Positions 60,606 to 64,000 of a stretch of 64,000 nucleotides of DNA are shown here, one piece after another. The DNA is from VXYL01 sp963665195 (GTDB lineage Bacteria; Pseudomonadota; Gammaproteobacteria; Pseudomonadales; Azotimanducaceae), in assembly GCA_963665195.1 (NCBI GenBank), contig OY762070.1, forward strand, positions 2,604,001-2,668,000. The letters run 5' to 3'. Both the position numbers and the translations under genes were made by a program. Every line of letters begins with the position of its first letter. Positions within the stretch are counted from its first letter, which is position 1. The notes beneath the pieces are model-generated. The model saw only the letters and a list, made by a program, of their open reading frames with translations. It was not told the DNA's origin and searched no databases.

Positions 60606-61138
60606 CGGCCGAGAGCCGCCAAGGCCGGGGCGAGTTCCTCGCGCCAGATGCGCGGATTCACGTCGCCCACCCGCTTGTAGCGGATCACGCCTTCGGCATC
60701 CACGAGGAACGTCTCCGGCGCGCCGTAGACGCCGAGTTCCACGCCGAGGTCCCCGTCCGCATCGACCACATTGAAGTCGTACGGATCGCCATGCCGCCCG
60801 AGCCAAGCCTGGGCGTCCCGGCTGTCGTCCTTGTAGTTGATGCCGATGATCGACAGGCCCTCCCGTTCGCGGATGGTCTTGAGCATGCCGTGCTCGGCGA
60901 GGCAGGTAGGGCACCAGGTCGCCCAGACGTTGACCAGCCGCACCTCCCCGGCAAGGGCGGACTCGGTGATTCGCGCGCCGCCGCCAAGCAAGGGCAGATC
61001 GAACGCCGGGAACGGCTTGTCGAGCAGCGCGGAGGGGAGCAGGTTCGGATCCCGCAACGAGAAGCCGAGATACAGAATGCCCGCCAGCAGCACGAAGGCG
61101 CCTAGCGGCACGAAGAGCTTCAGCCGGCCGACTGTCAC
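60602..61138 (-). CDS. dsbE: Thiol:disulfide interchange protein DsbE/CcmG
   Basis: A 178-residue membrane-anchored thioredoxin-like protein. The anchor is VPLGAFVLLAGILYLGF, the active site is C76-P-T-C79 in WATWCPTCL, and the conserved cis-Pro segment is YGAPETFLVD. It reduces CcmH or apocytochrome during haem attachment. GTG at 61138 overlaps the ccmF stop as GTGA; its own stop overlaps ccmH as ATGA. Confidence 0.93.
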   Translation of the reverse strand: MTVGRLKLFVPLGAFVLLAGILYLGFSLRDPNLLPSALLDKPFPAFDLPLLGGGARITESALAGEVRLVNVWATWCPTCLAEHGMLKTIREREGLSIIGINYKDDSRDAQAWLGRHGDPYDFNVVDADGDLGVELGVYGAPETFLVDAEGVIRYKRVGDVNPRIWREELAPALAALGR

Positions 61139-63087
61139 GATGATGCTTGCGGTTGCGCCAAGGGAGCGCCCGGTTTCGGGGCCGCCTGCTCCGCCGCGGG
61201 CCGCCGGACGCGCCGATAGCGCCGGTCCGTGATCGCCAGCAAGCCGCCGAATGCCATCAGAAACGCCCCTAGCCAGATCCACCGCACCAGCGGCTTGTCG
61301 TTGATGCGCACGCCCCAGCTGCCGTCGCCGATGGGTTCGCCGAGCGCCACGAAGAGATCCCGCGTGAAGCCGGGCGCGATGCCGGCTTCCGTCATCGCCT
61401 GCTCCGGAGATGCCGCGTAGTAGCGCTTCTCCGCCCGCAGCACGAGGCCCGTATCCGTCACGAAACGACCGACATCGGCGGTGTAGTTGGGCCCCTGCTC
61501 GCGCGTCAACTCCTCGAATCGGTACGTCACGCCGCCGAGCGCCACGGACTCGCCCGGCGCCAGCCGCGCATCGAGCGACTGCGAAAACGCGCTGGTGATG
61601 CCGACGCCCACCACCGTCACAGCGAAGCCGAAATGCGCGAGGACCATGCCCAGATAGCTTCGCGTCATGCTTCCCCGCCGCCGGTAAGCGTCCATCGCCA
61701 GCACGCCGGTGATCCAGAGCCCGAGCGCCACCGCCAATGCCGCGCCGATTTCCAAGCGCCCCGCCAGCACCAGCGGCAGCGGCACGCCGATGGCGAACGC
61801 CGCAGCGCCGAAGACGGCCGCATTCCTGAAGAGCTTCAGCGGCGTGCGCTTCCACCGGGTGATGGGCGCCGCGGCAAGAAACACCGCCAGCACGAGCGCC
61901 ACCGGCACGAACGCCTTGTTGAAGTACGGCGGCCCCACCGACATCTTCTCGCCGCCGGACAGCGCCTCGTAGGCGAGCGGGAACAGCGTGCCGGTAAGCA
62001 CCACCGCCAGCGCCAGCACTAGGAACAGGTTGTTCGCCAGCAGCATGAACTCCCGCGACAACCCGCGATGCTCTGCCCGGCTGCGCACGGCGGGCGCTCT
62101 CAGCCCGTAAAGCGTGAGCGCGCCGCCGATCGCCAGCACCAAGAGCCAGAGGATGAAGAGGCCCCGCTCCGGATCCGACGCGAACGCATGCACGGACGTG
62201 ATGACCCCGGAGCGGACGATGAAGACGCCCAGCAGCGATAGGGAAAACGCCGCGATGGCGAGGAACACGGTCCAGCTCTTGAACGCGCCGCGCTTGTCCG
62301 TGACGGCGAGCGAATGCACCAGCGCGGTGCCCGCCAGCCAAGGCATGAAGGAAGCGTTCTCCACCGGATCCCAGAACCACCAGCCGCCCCAGCCGAGCTC
62401 GTAGTAGGCCCACCAGCTGCCGAGCGCGATGCCGACGGTGAGGAACGCCCACACCGCGTTCGCCCACGGCCTGGTCCGGCGCGCCCAGTCCGCATCCAGC
62501 CGCCCGCTCCAAAGCCCGGCGACCGCGAAAGCGAACGGCACCGCGAAGCCGAAATAGCCGATGTAGAGCAGCGGCGGATGCACAAGGAGGCCGCGGTCCT
62601 GCAACAGCGGGTTGAGGTCCGCGCCATCCGGCGGCCCGCCCACCAGGCGCGCGAACGGCGTGCTGGTGCTCAACAGGAACAGCAGAAAGCCGAAGTTCAA
62701 CAGGCCCAGCGTGCCGAGCGTCGCGCCGTGCAGGCGTTGCGGCAGGTGCCGACCGGCCAGGCTCACGGCGAGCGTCCAGCCCGCCATCACCAGCGTCGAG
62801 AACAGGAACGAGCCTTCGTGGCCGCCCCAGGTAGCGCTCAGCCGGTAGTGCCACGGCAGCGCCGTATTGGAGTTCCGCGCCACGTAGCCCACGGAAAAGT
62901 CGTTGCTGAGGAAGGCGTACACGAGCACGGCGAAAGCAGCCGCCACCGCCGCGAACTGCACCATCGCCAGCGATTCCACGGCGCTTCGCCACGCCGCATC
63001 GCGGACGCTCAGGAAGCCGACGCCGCCCAGCGCCAGCGCCAGCACCAAGGCGGCGATGGCCGCGAAATGACCCAGCTCGACGATCAT
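61135..63087 (-). CDS. ccmF: Haem lyase CcmF
   Basis: A 650-residue polytopic protein with about fifteen hydrophobic segments. Signatures are TWGGHEGSFLF, the WWD-domain motif GWGGWWFWDPVENASFMPWL and the conserved histidines around it. CcmF joins haem to apocytochrome with CcmH and CcmI. It is the first gene of this unit; ccmABCDE are not in the window, so the remaining maturation genes are elsewhere. The ATG has no strong ribosome site. Confidence 0.96.
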   Translation of the reverse strand: MIVELGHFAAIAALVLALALGGVGFLSVRDAAWRSAVESLAMVQFAAVAAAFAVLVYAFLSNDFSVGYVARNSNTALPWHYRLSATWGGHEGSFLFSTLVMAGWTLAVSLAGRHLPQRLHGATLGTLGLLNFGFLLFLLSTSTPFARLVGGPPDGADLNPLLQDRGLLVHPPLLYIGYFGFAVPFAFAVAGLWSGRLDADWARRTRPWANAVWAFLTVGIALGSWWAYYELGWGGWWFWDPVENASFMPWLAGTALVHSLAVTDKRGAFKSWTVFLAIAAFSLSLLGVFIVRSGVITSVHAFASDPERGLFILWLLVLAIGGALTLYGLRAPAVRSRAEHRGLSREFMLLANNLFLVLALAVVLTGTLFPLAYEALSGGEKMSVGPPYFNKAFVPVALVLAVFLAAAPITRWKRTPLKLFRNAAVFGAAAFAIGVPLPLVLAGRLEIGAALAVALGLWITGVLAMDAYRRRGSMTRSYLGMVLAHFGFAVTVVGVGITSAFSQSLDARLAPGESVALGGVTYRFEELTREQGPNYTADVGRFVTDTGLVLRAEKRYYAASPEQAMTEAGIAPGFTRDLFVALGEPIGDGSWGVRINDKPLVRWIWLGAFLMAFGGLLAITDRRYRRVRRPAAEQAAPKPGAPLAQPQASS

Positions 63088-63184
63088 CGGGGCACTATAG
63101 CAAGGCGCAAGGCGCTGCTGTTTGCATGGACTGCTTCAGTTGCGGTACTGTCTTCGCCTCGTAACGGCTAGCGGACTCTCAGCA

Positions 63185-63487
63185 ATGTCGAAGGTCGTGG
63201 GCCCCAGCGCCTTCCTCAACGAGTTTGGCGTGAGGAACGAACGCGTGAGGATTCTGCACTGGCTCGCCCGCCACGGCGGTGCCATGAGGCTCGCAGATGT
63301 CATTGACGCCAGCATGGAGCCGGACACGGTAGTCATGCACAAGGTCGCCGGCTTTGTGCGCGATGGCTTCGCACGGTGCGACGTTGACCTGGATGCAGAG
63401 GACCCTGGGCGCATCGGGCGGACGGCAGCCCGCCAGCCGCGAGTCGAGTTGACCGAACAGGGGCGAGCGCTGCTGAAGTACGCCTGA
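63185..63487 (+). CDS. Small winged-helix-like hypothetical protein
   Basis: A 100-residue protein that starts MSKVVGPSAFLNEFGVRNER and contains a helix-turn-helix-like middle (LHWLARHGGAMRLADVIDAS then VVMHKVAGFVRDGFA) and a wing-like end (QPRVELTEQGRALLKYA). It resembles a MarR/PadR-type DNA-binding fold by pattern only. It is divergent from ccmF. The membrane-protein frame downstream continues in the same reading frame after its TGA. Confidence 0.6.
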   Translation: MSKVVGPSAFLNEFGVRNERVRILHWLARHGGAMRLADVIDASMEPDTVVMHKVAGFVRDGFARCDVDLDAEDPGRIGRTAARQPRVELTEQGRALLKYA

Positions 63488-63571
63488 ACGTCGGCAACGA
63501 GAGTCGCCGCCCCGCATGTCATACGTCATCGTTCCTATGTTGTCGCTGCCTTCCTTGCTGGACTCGTCGGC

Positions 63572-64000
63572 GTGACGCAAATCCTCTCGCGCTACCGGGA
63601 TGTCCCGCTCGTGGTGCTGCGCGAGTGGCCAGCGTGGACTTACGTTGGAACGAACGCCGCCGCGGGTGTGCTGGCGCTTCTGGTGATCGACGCCACGGGT
63701 TGGACGTTCGGCGATGATCTCAAACCAGGCGTGCAGCGCGGACTCCAGACCGCCGTTGCGGCATTCGGGGCGCTCGCGGTGATGCGCACTGCCGTACTTC
63801 AGATTCGGGTCAATGATCGCGAGGTGAACGTCGGGCCGAGTCTGCTGAACGCGCTTCTGGAGTTTACGGCCAACGGCATGGCTCGGAAGCGAGCCGGGCA
63901 CGTTGACAAGGTCGTCCGCGAGATCATGGTGGAGGTGAACTTCGACAGGGCCAAGGAGCAACTGCCGAGTTACTGCTTCTCGCTTATGAGAACATCTGAG
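63572..64000 (+). CDS. Membrane protein of unknown function, partial at the right edge
   Basis: The frame is open from the TGA at 63487 to the edge of the window without another stop. It encodes hydrophobic segments (YVVAAFLAGLVGVTQIL, TYVGTNAAAGVLALLVI, AVAAFGALAVM) and then a soluble part (REIMVEVNFDRAKEQLP). No ATG, GTG or TTG precedes the first segment in frame. I give the first available GTG, which would clip that segment, so the true start is unresolved. No family recognised. Confidence 0.5.
   Translation, partial: MTQILSRYRDVPLVVLREWPAWTYVGTNAAAGVLALLVIDATGWTFGDDLKPGVQRGLQTAVAAFGALAVMRTAVLQIRVNDREVNVGPSLLNALLEFTANGMARKRAGHVDKVVREIMVEVNFDRAKEQLPSYCFSLMRTSE

Noticed and set aside
63485..63487. 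TGA as a second selenocysteine codon
   Set aside because: It lies at the natural end of a complete small protein with no redox motif or SECIS-like stem.
1..64000. tRNA, rRNA, integrase or intact prophage or plasmid functions
   Set aside because: None were seen on reading both strands; short tRNAs could still be missed by eye.

Overview
The window is GC-rich, densely coded bacterial chromosome with frequent GTG/TTG starts and many 4-10 bp stop/start overlaps. The housekeeping genes (System I cytochrome c maturation ccmF-dsbE-ccmH-ccmI, hslR, cysQ, thrC, heterotetrameric sarcosine oxidase genes) fit a proteobacterium, most likely a gammaproteobacterium. Three phytanoyl-CoA dioxygenase-like genes, a sulfatase, an ankyrin protein, a BCCT transporter and many toxin-antitoxin or defence-like modules recall genomes of host-associated marine (for example sponge) symbionts. 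That lifestyle is inference only. No rRNA, tRNA, CRISPR array, intact insertion sequence or prophage was seen.

Layout. 1-5.1 kb: partial thiolase-like gene, a defence-like ATPase/DUF4276-like pair (cassette 1), ferredoxin plus NAD-dependent reductase, cysQ. 5.1-7.8 kb: hslR, acyl-CoA dehydrogenase, exported metallo-hydrolase. 7.8-9.9 kb: cassette 2 (ATPase, DUF4276, HigA-like antitoxin). 10-23.5 kb: flavin monooxygenase, SEC-C protein, LLM oxidoreductase, TSGG-repeat protein, aldolase, threonine synthase, SDR, Gfo/Idh/MocA enzyme, dioxygenase, ZIP transporter. 23.6-28 kb: transketolase-like enzyme and cassette 3, whose ATPase is frameshifted. 28-36.5 kb: dioxygenases, NnrU, sulfatase, two dihaem cytochromes, a peroxiredoxin with an in-frame TGA exactly at its peroxidatic cysteine, a FitAB-like toxin-antitoxin pair and a truncated Rpn nuclease. 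36.5-44.5 kb: molybdopterin oxidoreductase, DUF4143 ATPase preceded by a long inverted repeat, ankyrin protein, cassette 4. 44.7-52.6 kb: malate/lactate-dehydrogenase-like gene with BCCT transporter, Hsp70-like protein, about 1 kb of gene debris with strong hairpins, a Clp-fold serine proteinase, a second Ldh gene. 52.7-59 kb: hydroxyacid dehydrogenase, soxD-soxA-soxG, sulfotransferase, Asp/Asn hydroxylase-like gene. 59-63 kb: ccm operon. 63.2-64 kb: small helix-turn-helix protein and a membrane protein running off the edge.

Themes. The metabolic genes point to oxidative catabolism of methylated amines (BCCT uptake, sarcosine oxidase), acyl-CoA and 2-hydroxy acids, coupled to c-type cytochromes. 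Across this background are four separate two-gene units, each a RecF/OLD-like ABC ATPase followed by a protein with a TOPRIM-like residue pattern. That density is the most striking system-level feature. The best single-gene observation is the probable selenocysteine peroxiredoxin with a SECIS-like hairpin 24 nt after the TGA.
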